64,000 nucleotides of DNA from Poritiphilus sp965212595 (GTDB lineage Bacteria; Bacteroidota; Bacteroidia; Flavobacteriales; Flavobacteriaceae): assembly GCA_965212595.1 (NCBI GenBank), contig CBDBVE010000014.1, positions 1 to 64,000 on the forward strand, written 5' to 3'. A model generated the notes under the pieces. It had not been told where the DNA came from and searched no databases. It saw nothing but the letters and a program-made list of their open reading frames with translations. Below are positions 27,524-36,454 of this stretch, piece after piece. The stretch's first letter is position 1; every line of letters begins with the position of its first letter. The translations under genes and the position numbers were made by a program.

Positions 27524-28018
27524 CTAATCGTCAAAGATTAGTTCGGTATCTAGCCTATTGTTTACAATTACATTAAACTGATTGCGAAAGGCATTATAAG
27601 CTGCTATCATTTCCAGGGCGGCTTCTTTAGTTGCAATTCGGTATTCTGAAGCCGCTTTAACCTTTAGAATATAGGTTTTCAAAACCTTTTGCCGGCTTTT
27701 TATCTGCGACATATTGAAAGTCTCCGGATATTCTGAGCCCGCCAGGATGTTTTGCTGTTCTACCAGATCTTCTATGGCAAGAATAAGTTCTTCATTATTG
27801 GTAACTTTATAAAAGGCATCAAAACCACTTTCAAAGGCTTTAAACTCAGGCCAATCCTTAAGAATTGCCCTTGCCTTAGCGTTTATATTGCTTCTTTTTG
27901 GCAGCTCTGATGTACTGAAATCTAAGGAGGAATAATCCGCTACCACCTCTGCAGTTTGCTGCTGTCTGCAGCCTGTAAATACAATCGCTAAAGTGATCAA
28001 AAAGAATAATTTTCTCAT
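27524..28018 (-). CDS. Putative lipoprotein
   Basis: A 164-residue lipoprotein with KLFFLITLAIVFTGC lipobox followed by a helical domain (KAFESGFDAFYKVTNNEELI, LKTYILKVKAASEYRIATKE). Conserved-looking but of no family I can name. A longer in-frame start at 28033 would add MYIRP; the MRKLFF start is typical for the signal. Confidence 0.75.
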   Translation of the reverse strand: MRKLFFLITLAIVFTGCRQQQTAEVVADYSSLDFSTSELPKRSNINAKARAILKDWPEFKAFESGFDAFYKVTNNEELILAIEDLVEQQNILAGSEYPETFNMSQIKSRQKVLKTYILKVKAASEYRIATKEAALEMIAAYNAFRNQFNVIVNNRLDTELIFDD

Positions 28019-28082
28019 TGGACGAATGTACAAATTTTAATAAAAGCTATCTTTACCAGCGATTTCATTTAACGCGATTTTA

Positions 28083-29027
28083 ATGCAGAAAACCATACTT
28101 ATTTTAGGTGCTTGCGGACAAATAGGAACGGAGTTGACCCTGGCTTTGAGGAAACTTTATGGCAATGAGCAGGTTGTTGCCAGTGATATAAGGGAAGGAG
28201 GAGAAACTCTAATGAATTCAGGACCTTTTGAATTGTTAGACGCCACCGCCTATGAGGCTATAGAAGATGTGGTCATGCACTATGAAATTGAGGAGGTTTA
28301 TTTGATGGCGGCAATGTTGAGCGCCACAGCGGAAAAATTCCCTGAGCGCGCCTGGAACCTGAATATGAATTCGCTTTTTAATGTGCTTAATCTGGCCAAA
28401 GAAAAAAAGATAGAGAAAGTTTTTTGGCCTTCAAGCATAGCGGTTTTTGGGTCGAATACACCAAAGGAAAACACACCTCAGCACGCCTTGATGGAACCAA
28501 GTACCGTCTACGGTATTAGCAAACAGTCAGGAGAACGTTGGTGTTCGTATTATCACCACAAATTTGGGGTCGATGTTAGAAGTGTTAGGTACCCAGGCCT
28601 AATCAGTTGGAAAACCCTTCCCGGCGGTGGTACCACAGACTACGCCGTTGAGATCTATCACAAGGCTATCCATGAAGGTGCTTATTCCTGCTTTCTTGAA
28701 GCCGACACCAAGTTGCCCATGATGTTTATGGACGATGCGATCAGAGCAACAATTACGCTGATGCAGAGTCAGACAGATGCGATTAGCATTCGCTCTTCTT
28801 ATAATTTAGCAGCCATGAGTTTTTCACCGGAAGAGATCGCTAAGAGCATTCAAAAGCACCTTCCGGATTTTAAGATGAGTTATAAACCAGATTTTAGGCA
28901 AGCCATTGCAGACTCCTGGCCTATGAGCATTGACGACACGGTTGCCAGAGCGGATTGGGGTTGGGAACCAGAATTTGACCTCGACAATACGACAGAGATC
29001 ATGCTCTCAAAGCTTCAGAGTGCTTAG
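28083..29027 (+). CDS. L-threonine 3-dehydrogenase, SDR type
   Basis: A 314-residue extended SDR protein. NAD-binding ILGACGQIGTELTLAL is at the N-terminus, FWPSSIAVFGSNTPK and YGISKQSGE carry the Ser and YxxxK catalytic residues, and RYPGLISWKTLPGGGTTDYA is characteristic of the UDP-galactose-epimerase-like threonine dehydrogenases known from Flavobacterium and mammals. It oxidises L-threonine to 2-amino-3-oxobutanoate. A TATCTTTA box at 28048-28055 is the likely -7 element. Confidence 0.85.
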   Translation: MQKTILILGACGQIGTELTLALRKLYGNEQVVASDIREGGETLMNSGPFELLDATAYEAIEDVVMHYEIEEVYLMAAMLSATAEKFPERAWNLNMNSLFNVLNLAKEKKIEKVFWPSSIAVFGSNTPKENTPQHALMEPSTVYGISKQSGERWCSYYHHKFGVDVRSVRYPGLISWKTLPGGGTTDYAVEIYHKAIHEGAYSCFLEADTKLPMMFMDDAIRATITLMQSQTDAISIRSSYNLAAMSFSPEEIAKSIQKHLPDFKMSYKPDFRQAIADSWPMSIDDTVARADWGWEPEFDLDNTTEIMLSKLQSA

Positions 29028-29033
29028 GCTCAA

Positions 29034-29336
29034 TTATTTGCCTGCATCTTCTTCCTTTTCTATATCGGTGATAACGCCGGGTTCTTCTTCAGGAAGTCTT
29101 GCGTAATCTTCCTTTTCAAAGTTTGCCATGGTCACTACGAGCTTTGCGCTGATCTTTACGAGGTATTTGGTATCTTCTGTGACCACTTCTACGGCCTCAA
29201 TACGCTGACCTTTAGCATTTCTAAAGGTGATGATGTGATCTTCATCGTATCCATCCGGGTAACATTCCACCAAAAGTTTAAGGACCTTGGGCGTCAGCTT
29301 TTTAAAATCTATTATGACTCTTTTTAGGTTGTCCAT
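29034..29336 (-). CDS. Conserved hypothetical flavobacterial protein
   Basis: A 100-residue acidic protein (KLTPKVLKLLVECYPDGYDE, TITFRNAKGQRIEAVEVV-like strands, acidic C-terminal tail). I remember similar small proteins in flavobacterial genomes but no function. Convergent with the dehydrogenase gene, 6 bp apart. Confidence 0.7.
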   Translation of the reverse strand: MDNLKRVIIDFKKLTPKVLKLLVECYPDGYDEDHIITFRNAKGQRIEAVEVVTEDTKYLVKISAKLVVTMANFEKEDYARLPEEEPGVITDIEKEEDAGK

Positions 29337-29513
29337 GGTCTTGGGTGATAAGATTTTAGGATTCAGAACAGTAAAAAGCGACAGTAATCTCTATCTATAA
29401 ATTTAAAGCATATTTTCTGGTACTAAAAAATTTTGTGCACCTACTAAACACACAGGTAACAAACACTCTATTTTTAAATATTCCGTACCTTTATATATAC
29501 GAATTTTTAGTCT

Positions 29514-30227
29514 ATGAAAGTTTATTCTTTTTTCAGATTTAGTCTTCTGGCTGTTTGCGCATTTTTATGCGCCAAGATGCAGGCTCAGATAAGCCCTGGT
29601 GTTTACATGGCTCAAGAAGTTAAGGGTGATAAAACACTTGCTCACGAGCTGAAAATTACGGATACCTATTTGATCCATTCCATTTACGAAGAAGATCCCG
29701 CTAATTTTGTAAGCACAGTTGGGGGCTTCTATAAAGATGAGGAAGGATCTTTAATGGTAGACTTAGAATTCAATTCTAATTACGACCAGGATGCAGTATC
29801 CAAATTAGAATTGCCCTATACCTTCCAGGGAGAGAAACTAACAATAAATACTTTAGAGTTTATACCTACACAGGGCGTATCTCAAGCCTTAGATGGCCAA
29901 TGGTTGTTTGCAACACGAGGCCCAGATACCGGCCAGGAGCGGCGAGGAGATGCTAATGCGCGTAAAACACTAAAATTCCTTCTGGACGGTAGATTTCAAT
30001 GGATTGCCTATAACACGGATAGTTTTAAGTTTTTTGGAACTGGCGGTGGATCCTTTAGCTCTGCAGACGGTGCCTATATAGAAAATATCGAATACTTTTC
30101 ACGCGATAATTCCAGAGTTGGAGCCCAATTGAGCTTCACTTATGAATTGCAAGAAGAGGACTGGCACCATAAAGGGAAAAACAGCAAAGGAGCACCTATG
30201 TATGAAATTTGGGGCAAAAGAAAATAA
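29514..30227 (+). CDS. Secreted protein of unknown function
   Basis: A 237-residue protein with a signal peptide (FRFSLLAVCAFLCAKMQAQ). Beta-rich, with GQWLFATRGPDTGQERRGD and LKFLLDGRFQWIAYNTDSFK; relatives in Bacteroidota are named only as membrane or secreted proteins. A -7-like TACCTTTA is at 29486-29493. Convergent with moaC. Confidence 0.75.
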   Translation: MKVYSFFRFSLLAVCAFLCAKMQAQISPGVYMAQEVKGDKTLAHELKITDTYLIHSIYEEDPANFVSTVGGFYKDEEGSLMVDLEFNSNYDQDAVSKLELPYTFQGEKLTINTLEFIPTQGVSQALDGQWLFATRGPDTGQERRGDANARKTLKFLLDGRFQWIAYNTDSFKFFGTGGGSFSSADGAYIENIEYFSRDNSRVGAQLSFTYELQEEDWHHKGKNSKGAPMYEIWGKRK

Positions 30228-30232
30228 TCCTT

Positions 30233-30664
30233 TTAAGAGAGATTATTGATATCTGATTTCCCTCCCGTTTTTTTCAGAAGCTTGATTTGATGTATTTCGA
30301 TGCCCTTATCAATAGGCTTGAGCATATCGTACATATTCAAAGCCACAATACTTGCCCCGTGCATCGCCTCAACCTCTACCCCGGTTTTGTAATTGGTTTT
30401 AACGGTGATTAAAACTTTTATTTCCAGGCCTTCAATTTCGTAAGCAATTTGTGTAAACTCTATAGGAAGCGGGTGGCAGTCAGGTAGCAGGTCCGCCGTC
30501 TTCTTAACACCTAATAGGCCGGCAGCCTTGCTCATCTCAAAGACATCTCCTTTGGGTACTTTATTTTCTTCAATTGCCTTAATGGTATCTTTTGAGCTTA
30601 CCTTGACAATGGCCTGGGCCACAGCCATGCGAAGCGTGTTTTCTTTATGGGTAATATCTACCAT
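30233..30664 (-). CDS. moaC: Cyclic pyranopterin monophosphate synthase MoaC
   Basis: A 143-residue enzyme of molybdenum cofactor synthesis, which converts 3',8-cyclo-GTP to cyclic pyranopterin monophosphate. Family motifs: KGDVFEMSKAAGLLGVKKTA, LLPDCHPLPIEF, KTGVEVEAMHGASIVALNMYDMLK. The N-terminus begins at MVDIT, lacking about 12-15 residues seen in many homologues; an in-frame stop just upstream (the moaE stop region) excludes a longer form. It starts 2 bp after moaE. Confidence 0.93.
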   Translation of the reverse strand: MVDITHKENTLRMAVAQAIVKVSSKDTIKAIEENKVPKGDVFEMSKAAGLLGVKKTADLLPDCHPLPIEFTQIAYEIEGLEIKVLITVKTNYKTGVEVEAMHGASIVALNMYDMLKPIDKGIEIHQIKLLKKTGGKSDINNLS

Positions 30665-30666
30665 AC

Positions 30667-31110
30667 TTAAGTGTTAACCTTCCATTGGTAAGAATCGTCT
30701 TCAAAAAGTTCCTTTCCAAAAACGGGGACCTGCGCCTTTATTTCCTCCACCACAAAGCGGAGGCCTTCAAAGGCCATTTTCCGATGTGGAGAAGATACAA
30801 AAACGAAAAGACAAATTTCTCCGGTCTTTACCGTTCCAAGACTGTGGTAAATATGCATACAACTTAATTCGAACTTTGAGAAAGCGGCTTCCCTGATTTC
30901 CTCAAACTTCTCATTAGCCATGGTCTCATAGGCTGTATATTCAATGGCAGCTACCTCTTTCCCATCAATGGTATCGGCCCTTACCTGCCCCAGAAAAATA
31001 TCATGAGCTCCAATATCCGTCTTGCTCTGGTGTTTTGCTATTGATTCTGCGATAAACTGAGGAGAAATTGCTCCTTCGATGAACACCTGCTTCGTTTTTT
31101 GTGTTTTCAT
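30667..31110 (-). CDS. moaE: Molybdopterin synthase catalytic subunit MoaE
   Basis: A 147-residue MoaE: GAHDIFLGQVRADTIDGKEV, IYHSLGTVKTGEICLFVFVS, and VEEIKAQVPVFGKELF with the conserved lysines of the active site. It transfers sulfur from MoaD thiocarboxylate to cPMP. It forms a two-gene unit with moaC; moaA, moaD and moeA are not in the window, so the pathway must be completed elsewhere. Confidence 0.93.
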   Translation of the reverse strand: MKTQKTKQVFIEGAISPQFIAESIAKHQSKTDIGAHDIFLGQVRADTIDGKEVAAIEYTAYETMANEKFEEIREAAFSKFELSCMHIYHSLGTVKTGEICLFVFVSSPHRKMAFEGLRFVVEEIKAQVPVFGKELFEDDSYQWKVNT

Positions 31111-31171
31111 TTTCGGAATTCGTGAAACACTAAGGTAAAGAAGATTTCGGAAATGCGGAGGTAAAGATTAG

Positions 31172-31243
31172 TAGCCCCGGCAAGAATCGAACTTGCATCT
31201 AAAGTTTAGGAAACTTCTATTCTATCCATTGAACTACGGGGCC
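31172..31243 (-). tRNA. tRNA-Arg(CCT)
   Basis: A 72-nt cloverleaf on the minus strand: acceptor GGCCCCG/CGGGGCT, discriminator A, anticodon stem GAAGT/ACTTT with loop TTCCTAA giving anticodon CCT, T-arm CAAGTTCGATTCTTG. CCA is not encoded. Confidence 0.95.
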
Positions 31244-31320
31244 ATTGGAATTCTGGGTGACAAAAATAAAATTTTTATCCAGATTATAATTCACAACCGG
31301 AGGTTTTTAAGCCCTCATAA

Positions 31321-31842
31321 TTAATCTTCTATCTCAACAATCAATTCTATCTCAACGGCAATATTCCTAGGAAGCGAGCCCATGCCCACCGCGGCTCGCG
31401 CATGCTTGCCCTTATCTCCAAAAACCGCAACCATAAGGTCTGAAAAGCCATTGATGACCTCCGGGTGATCTGTAAAATCGTCGGTAGCATTCACCATGCC
31501 GAGTACTTTTACGATGCGCTTTACCTTTTTTAGGTCTCCCAATTCGGCCTTCAAAACAGCTAATTGGGTGATGGCCGCGGCCCTTGCAGCTTTATAGCCC
31601 TGTTCTACACTTAAATCCGCCCCAAGTTTTCCCGTGATCAATTCGCCTTCCGGCGTACGTGGACCTTTCCCAGCCAGGAAAATCAGATTTCCAGTGCGTA
31701 CGGCGTTGACATAGTTTGCCACCGGGGCTCCGGGTTCTTTGAGCTCAATGCCCATTTCTTTCAGTTTGGCTTCAGGGTCTTCCTGAGCAAAGCCGCTATA
31801 AACTAGAGTGAGGGCAAAAATTCCAATGAGCGCTTTTTTCAT
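31321..31842 (-). CDS. RidA-family protein with signal peptide
   Basis: A 173-residue protein: a signal peptide (KKALIGIFALTLVYSGFAQ) followed by a RidA/YjgF domain (VRTGNLIFLAGKGPRTPEGE, AVLKAELGDLKKVKRIVKVL, HARAAVGMGSLPRNIAVEIE). The Arg of GxxxLPR(N) that binds the carboxylate is present. Most RidA proteins are cytoplasmic imine deaminases; this one is predicted to be exported, so the substrate may differ. Confidence 0.87.
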   Translation of the reverse strand: MKKALIGIFALTLVYSGFAQEDPEAKLKEMGIELKEPGAPVANYVNAVRTGNLIFLAGKGPRTPEGELITGKLGADLSVEQGYKAARAAAITQLAVLKAELGDLKKVKRIVKVLGMVNATDDFTDHPEVINGFSDLMVAVFGDKGKHARAAVGMGSLPRNIAVEIELIVEIED

Positions 31843-31890
31843 AATTTCTGGTGTTTTTATTCGTATCAGACTTTAAAGATAAGCAGTTAT

Positions 31891-33003
31891 CTAGGTTTTA
31901 TCTTCGGCTATTTTATCTTTTTCTTTTGTACCAGATGGGTCTCTATCTCGCCACCAGGTAGCCAAAGAAGAGCCCGAAATATTCATTAGCGGGCCAAACA
32001 CCGCTGGAGCCAGGCCTATTGTGGCCACCCTTCCCATCTCCAAGGCAATGCCAGATGCCAGGCCAGCATTCTGCATCCCAACTTCCAGGGCAATTGTACG
32101 GCAATCCTGTTCTTTCATTTTAAAGAGCCTGCAACTCCAATACCCCAAAAAATAGCCTGCAGTATTATGAAGGATCGCGGCTAAAATCAAAAACAGCCCA
32201 ATAGCCAGCAAACTATCTCTTCCGGCTGCAGTGATAATCATAATTATAAAGGCAATCCCCGCCATGGAAACTATAGGCATGGTCTTATCTAACCATTTTA
32301 CTTTCCCGTGAAAAAAATGATTGAAAAGCAGTCCGGCAATAACCGGTAAAATCACAATTTTGGTAATACTGAACATCATTGCCCAGAAATCGATCGGAAC
32401 AAACTGTCCGGCAAAGGTTTTCATAAGTAAGGGCGTCATAAAAGGCGCCAAAAGCGTGGATACAGCGGTAAGTGTCACGGACAAGGCCAGGTTGGCCCTA
32501 GCCAGATACGACATGACATTTGAAGCCAGCCCGCTGGGTGATGATCCTACTAGAACAATCCCCGCCGCAATTTCGGGAGGAAAGCTAAAAAGTTGGGCAA
32601 CCAAAAACCCTAGTACCGGCATAATACTAAACTGGCAAACTACACCCACCAATACCCCTTTTGGCATTTTTACTACACCGTAAAAGTCTTTTAAGCTCAT
32701 TGCAGTACCCATCCCAAACATGATGATTTGTAGCAGTGGAACAATCAATAGTTTTAGATCAAAACTTCCAACCCTGGAAAAGGTGTCTGGATAGAACATC
32801 GCCAAGGTTACTGCGGCAAAGATCAAGACCGTAAAGGAAAACCCCTTTAACCTTTCTGTCTTTTGCATGGCCATGGCCAGAAGTAAAATGAAAAGGGTTA
32901 AAGGCAATCCGCCGAAGCTTCCATAGCCAGTAAAAAATAGGGTAAGAGCAACCAACAAGCATACTGCTGAGCTTACCAGATACGTTCTTTTGCTAATTTT
33001 CAT
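31891..33003 (-). CDS. Bile-acid:sodium-symporter (SBF) family transporter
   Basis: A 370-residue membrane protein with about ten hydrophobic segments and SBF motifs: FGMGTAMSLKDFYGVVKMPK, VLVGSSPSGLASNVMSYLAR, ALEVGMQNAGLASGIAL. The family transports organic anions or precursors of cofactors with sodium; the substrate here is unknown. Confidence 0.9.
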   Translation of the reverse strand: MKISKRTYLVSSAVCLLVALTLFFTGYGSFGGLPLTLFILLLAMAMQKTERLKGFSFTVLIFAAVTLAMFYPDTFSRVGSFDLKLLIVPLLQIIMFGMGTAMSLKDFYGVVKMPKGVLVGVVCQFSIMPVLGFLVAQLFSFPPEIAAGIVLVGSSPSGLASNVMSYLARANLALSVTLTAVSTLLAPFMTPLLMKTFAGQFVPIDFWAMMFSITKIVILPVIAGLLFNHFFHGKVKWLDKTMPIVSMAGIAFIIMIITAAGRDSLLAIGLFLILAAILHNTAGYFLGYWSCRLFKMKEQDCRTIALEVGMQNAGLASGIALEMGRVATIGLAPAVFGPLMNISGSSLATWWRDRDPSGTKEKDKIAEDKT

Positions 33004-33256
33004 ATGCTTATTTCCCGCTTTATGACAAATGTAATCCGCGGTAACTGGGCTTAAATGTAAGAAAAACTTAGGTTCCCAAAACTACAGTGATTAAAGCATC
33101 AATTCCCTTAGAAGTTCAGCATTTTATTCGCTAATTATAGTACCCGGTCTTCAAACAAATCTACCACCTCCTCCCACTCAGCTACCAATAGGTCCCAGCC
33201 GGCGATTTCATTTTATTCTAAACCTATGAAGTGTTTTATTTACTTAAAAGTGACGT

Positions 33257-34516
33257 ATGAAAAGTTTTTTACTCCTTGGCGCCTTCCTTATAGTTTCATG
33301 TAATACCCAGGGGTTTCAAGGGAAGAAAATCGCTAAAAAAAATCCCAATAGTCTAAGCATGGAATTAGCCAATGGGCATTGGTTTGACGGACAGAAATTT
33401 GTTCAGAAAACGGTATGGGTAGAACAAGGCTTGCTAAAATTCAGTGCTGCTGAAAAAAAAGTGGATACCGTATTAGACTTAAGGGGCAAGTTTGTCATCC
33501 CTCCTTTTGCCGAGGCTCACAACCATAACCTTGAAAGCGAATATGAACTTCAAAAACGCATTGACCGTTATCTCAAAAATGGGGTGTTTTATGTAAAGCA
33601 GCTTTCAGCAATTAAAATGCAGCTAGAACCCCTGATGCATTTGTACAACAAGCCAGAAGGCCTGGATATCAGCACCACCTATGGTCCGCTTACTGGTACA
33701 GGTGGTCATCCCGTCGCCCTGCGTGAACGCTTTTTTGGTTGGGGATATTACGAAGTGTTTCAAAGCAAAGAAGAGATTGAATCTCATGGTTATTTCATTA
33801 TAGATGACGAAGAGGATCTCAACAAAAAATGGGGCCATATTCTCTCCTTCCAACCTCAATTCATCAAGATTATGCTGTTGCATTCAGAAGAGTATGAACT
33901 TAGAAAAAACGATACGACCTATTTTGGAAAAAAAGGACTTAGGCCAGATCTGGTCGAGAAAATAGTAAGCAAAGCGCATTCTAAAGGCCTACGGGTAAGC
34001 GCACATGTAGAAACCGCTTATGATTTTCATGTTGCCGTTGCCGCCGGGGTAGATGAAATTGCTCACTTGCCAGAGATACGCAATGGAAAACCAATTGCAG
34101 TGAAAGACATGATTGCAGCAAAAGAAAAGGGTGTTGTAGTAGTAACTACCATTTCATTGGTCAAAAAAAGAGCGAGGCAGACCAACTATGAGGCTCTGGT
34201 AAGAAATATCGCGACAAACCTTAGATTGTTGAATGAAAATAGGGTAAAAATTGCCGTGGGTTCGGATAATTTCAATGGAAACTCCGTGGGAGAGTTTAAA
34301 ATGCTATATGATTTACAGATTTTTAGTAATCTGGAATTGCTAAAAATATGGACAGAAAATGCTTCAGCAACTACGCTACCGCATCGTAAAATTGGCTTTT
34401 TGAAAGAAGGATATGAAGCCAGTTTTTTGGTATTAAATACAGACCCTTTAGAAGATATCTCAACAGTTGTTGAAAGTATTGAAACGCGCATTAAGCAGGG
34501 AGCCATTCTTAGGTAA
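33257..34516 (+). CDS. Lipoprotein amidohydrolase
   Basis: A 419-residue metal-dependent hydrolase attached as a lipoprotein (FLLLGAFLIVSC). Metal ligands: HNH in PPFAEAHNHNLES, the probable carbamylated Lys in QFIKIML, His of RVSAHVETAYDF and of DEIAHLPEIR, and Asp of VGSDNFNGN. The closest type is the imidazolonepropionase-like branch of amidohydrolases. The substrate is unknown. The 253-bp spacer upstream holds no gene; only a 26-codon minus-strand fragment ending at 33135 is open. Confidence 0.85.
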   Translation: MKSFLLLGAFLIVSCNTQGFQGKKIAKKNPNSLSMELANGHWFDGQKFVQKTVWVEQGLLKFSAAEKKVDTVLDLRGKFVIPPFAEAHNHNLESEYELQKRIDRYLKNGVFYVKQLSAIKMQLEPLMHLYNKPEGLDISTTYGPLTGTGGHPVALRERFFGWGYYEVFQSKEEIESHGYFIIDDEEDLNKKWGHILSFQPQFIKIMLLHSEEYELRKNDTTYFGKKGLRPDLVEKIVSKAHSKGLRVSAHVETAYDFHVAVAAGVDEIAHLPEIRNGKPIAVKDMIAAKEKGVVVVTTISLVKKRARQTNYEALVRNIATNLRLLNENRVKIAVGSDNFNGNSVGEFKMLYDLQIFSNLELLKIWTENASATTLPHRKIGFLKEGYEASFLVLNTDPLEDISTVVESIETRIKQGAILR

Positions 34517-34612
34517 TTGAATGCGTAAAATAAAGCCAAAAGCCAATTCTATGGCGATTAGATTATCTTTATAAGAACTAGCGCAATAGCGTATCATGGC
34601 AATGGCAGGTAT

Positions 34613-35665
34613 ATGAATGATTCGTTTAAAAACATCTTGAGGCATTTGGCTTTTTGGGTGCTTTTTATAGTACTCTGGAGCACCCATGACCTCAATTATC
34701 ACCCGGATTTTTTTACTAATTTCCAAACTAATTTATTCGCCTTCATTCCTTATGCCATCTTGGTGTATGTTAATCTTTACGTACTTACCCCACGTCTTTT
34801 ACTAAAAAAGAGAATCATGCAATACCTGCTATTCTTGGTCCTGGGCATAGCGGTGACAACCTGGTTTGCCTCCAAATATCTTTACTTTTATTTCTCAACG
34901 CTCAATGTCTATATCCCCACAGCGCATTTTTTTGACAGTTTTGAAGGCAAAATTGCCATTGTCACCGAAATAATATTGTCTTTAGGGCTATCCATGACAT
35001 TATTCCTGACAGACCAATGGTACCGCAAAGAGCGTACCTTAATCCTAATTGAACAAAAGCGCCTGGAAACTGAACTTAGCCTTCTAAAGAACCAGATGAA
35101 CCCACATTTTCTCTTTAATTCGCTGAATAGTATTTATGTAATGTTGGGCAAGAACCTGAATCAAGGGAAGAATATGCTGCTTGAGTTTTCAGACCTATTG
35201 AGCTATCAGCTCTATGAAACAAATAGGAAAAAAGTTAGCTTAACAGGGGAATTCGAAAACCTCACCAAATACATTAATATTGAAAGTGTGAGACACGAAG
35301 ACCTGGTTAAAGTGGATTATAGTTTTCCGGAGCATCAAGATAAACTTGTAATCGCCCCTATGCTCTTAATGCCGCTCGTCGAAAATGCATTTAAACATGG
35401 CCAGAGTAGTACAGGTTATGAAATTAGCATTCAATCTGATATAGAATCTGAGCATGTTTTAAATTTCAGGGTAGAAAACACCCTCGCAAAGGAAATCGGG
35501 AAATCTACATCAGGAAACAAAAAAGGGATTGGGTTAGAAAATGTAAAACGGAGGTTAGCCCTTATTTATTCCAACAAGCATATTTTTTATACACAACGGC
35601 AGAAAGACAGCTTTGTAGCAGAATTAAGAATCCAATTAAATGAAAATGAAGTGCTTAATAGTTGA
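34613..35665 (+). CDS. LytS-type sensor histidine kinase
   Basis: A 350-residue kinase: four N-terminal membrane helices (residues about 8-135), a linker helix, the His_kinase domain with phospho-acceptor in NQMNPHFLFNSLNSIYVMLG, and an HATPase-like domain (LLMPLVENAFKHGQ, NKKGIGLENVKRRL). No extracytoplasmic sensor domain, so the signal is sensed in or at the membrane. It overlaps the response regulator by 26 bp. Confidence 0.92.
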   Translation: MNDSFKNILRHLAFWVLFIVLWSTHDLNYHPDFFTNFQTNLFAFIPYAILVYVNLYVLTPRLLLKKRIMQYLLFLVLGIAVTTWFASKYLYFYFSTLNVYIPTAHFFDSFEGKIAIVTEIILSLGLSMTLFLTDQWYRKERTLILIEQKRLETELSLLKNQMNPHFLFNSLNSIYVMLGKNLNQGKNMLLEFSDLLSYQLYETNRKKVSLTGEFENLTKYINIESVRHEDLVKVDYSFPEHQDKLVIAPMLLMPLVENAFKHGQSSTGYEISIQSDIESEHVLNFRVENTLAKEIGKSTSGNKKGIGLENVKRRLALIYSNKHIFYTQRQKDSFVAELRIQLNENEVLNS

Positions 35666-36344
35666 TGATGAACCACTGGCACGTAAAGGCCTGGAAGACT
35701 TTGTGACCCAGACGCCATTTCTGGAACATCTTCAATCCTTGTCCTCTGCCATAGAGGCCTTGGAGTTTTTAAAGCAAACTCCGGTTGACCTCCTATTTCT
35801 GGATATCCAAATGCCAGATCTTACAGGTTTAGAGCTCATGGAGGCGCTCAACGACCCTCCTAAGGTGATTTTTACGACCGCCTATCGCGAGTTTGCCGTA
35901 GACGGCTTCAATCTCAATGCTGTAGATTTTTTACTAAAACCCTTCTCTTACCAACGATTTCTAAAAGCAGTGGATAAAGCTACGTCCCAGGTGACCCAAC
36001 TTGTTGTAGAACCCAAAAATCATATTTTCATTAAATGTGACGGTACCATTATAAAAGTCTTTATAGATCAAATAACCTTTGTTGAAACCGCCAAGGATTA
36101 TGTTTTTGTACATACAAGCAGTGACCGCTATCTCACTCTGGTCTCCTTGAGGCAATTAGAAAGCGAACTTCCTGAGTCTAAATTTATGAGGGTTCACAGG
36201 TCTTATTTGGTTGGACTAAGGCATGTAAAGGAACTTGAAGGAAATCTGCTTTACATAGGGAAGCATAAAATTAAAATCAGCAGAACACTCCGTGAGAAGG
36301 TTTATCAAAGAATTATTGGAAATGACCTGATAGAGCGGTCTTAA
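35640..36344 (+). CDS. LytTR response regulator
   Basis: A 234-residue protein: receiver domain (CLIVDDEPLARKGLEDFV, phospho-acceptor Asp in DLLFLDIQMPDLTG, TAYREFAVDGF, Lys in FLLKPF) and a C-terminal LytTR DNA-binding domain (ITFVETAKDYVFVHTSSDRY, FMRVHRSYLVGL). Partner of the overlapping LytS kinase. Confidence 0.93.
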   Translation: MKMKCLIVDDEPLARKGLEDFVTQTPFLEHLQSLSSAIEALEFLKQTPVDLLFLDIQMPDLTGLELMEALNDPPKVIFTTAYREFAVDGFNLNAVDFLLKPFSYQRFLKAVDKATSQVTQLVVEPKNHIFIKCDGTIIKVFIDQITFVETAKDYVFVHTSSDRYLTLVSLRQLESELPESKFMRVHRSYLVGLRHVKELEGNLLYIGKHKIKISRTLREKVYQRIIGNDLIERS

Positions 36345-36454
36345 ATTCCAAAGGTCCATTTTAGAAAACAACTCATATCAACTTAATACAAAGGAAGAAA
36401 TTATTTAAGATCGGTGTCGCCAAAAACGAGCAATTTTCTTATACATTTCAACTT

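Noticed and set aside
33135..33216. Minus-strand fragment of 26 codons, Trp/Glu-rich
   Set aside because: Looks coding-like but lacks a start and is bounded by stops; too short to call a pseudogene.
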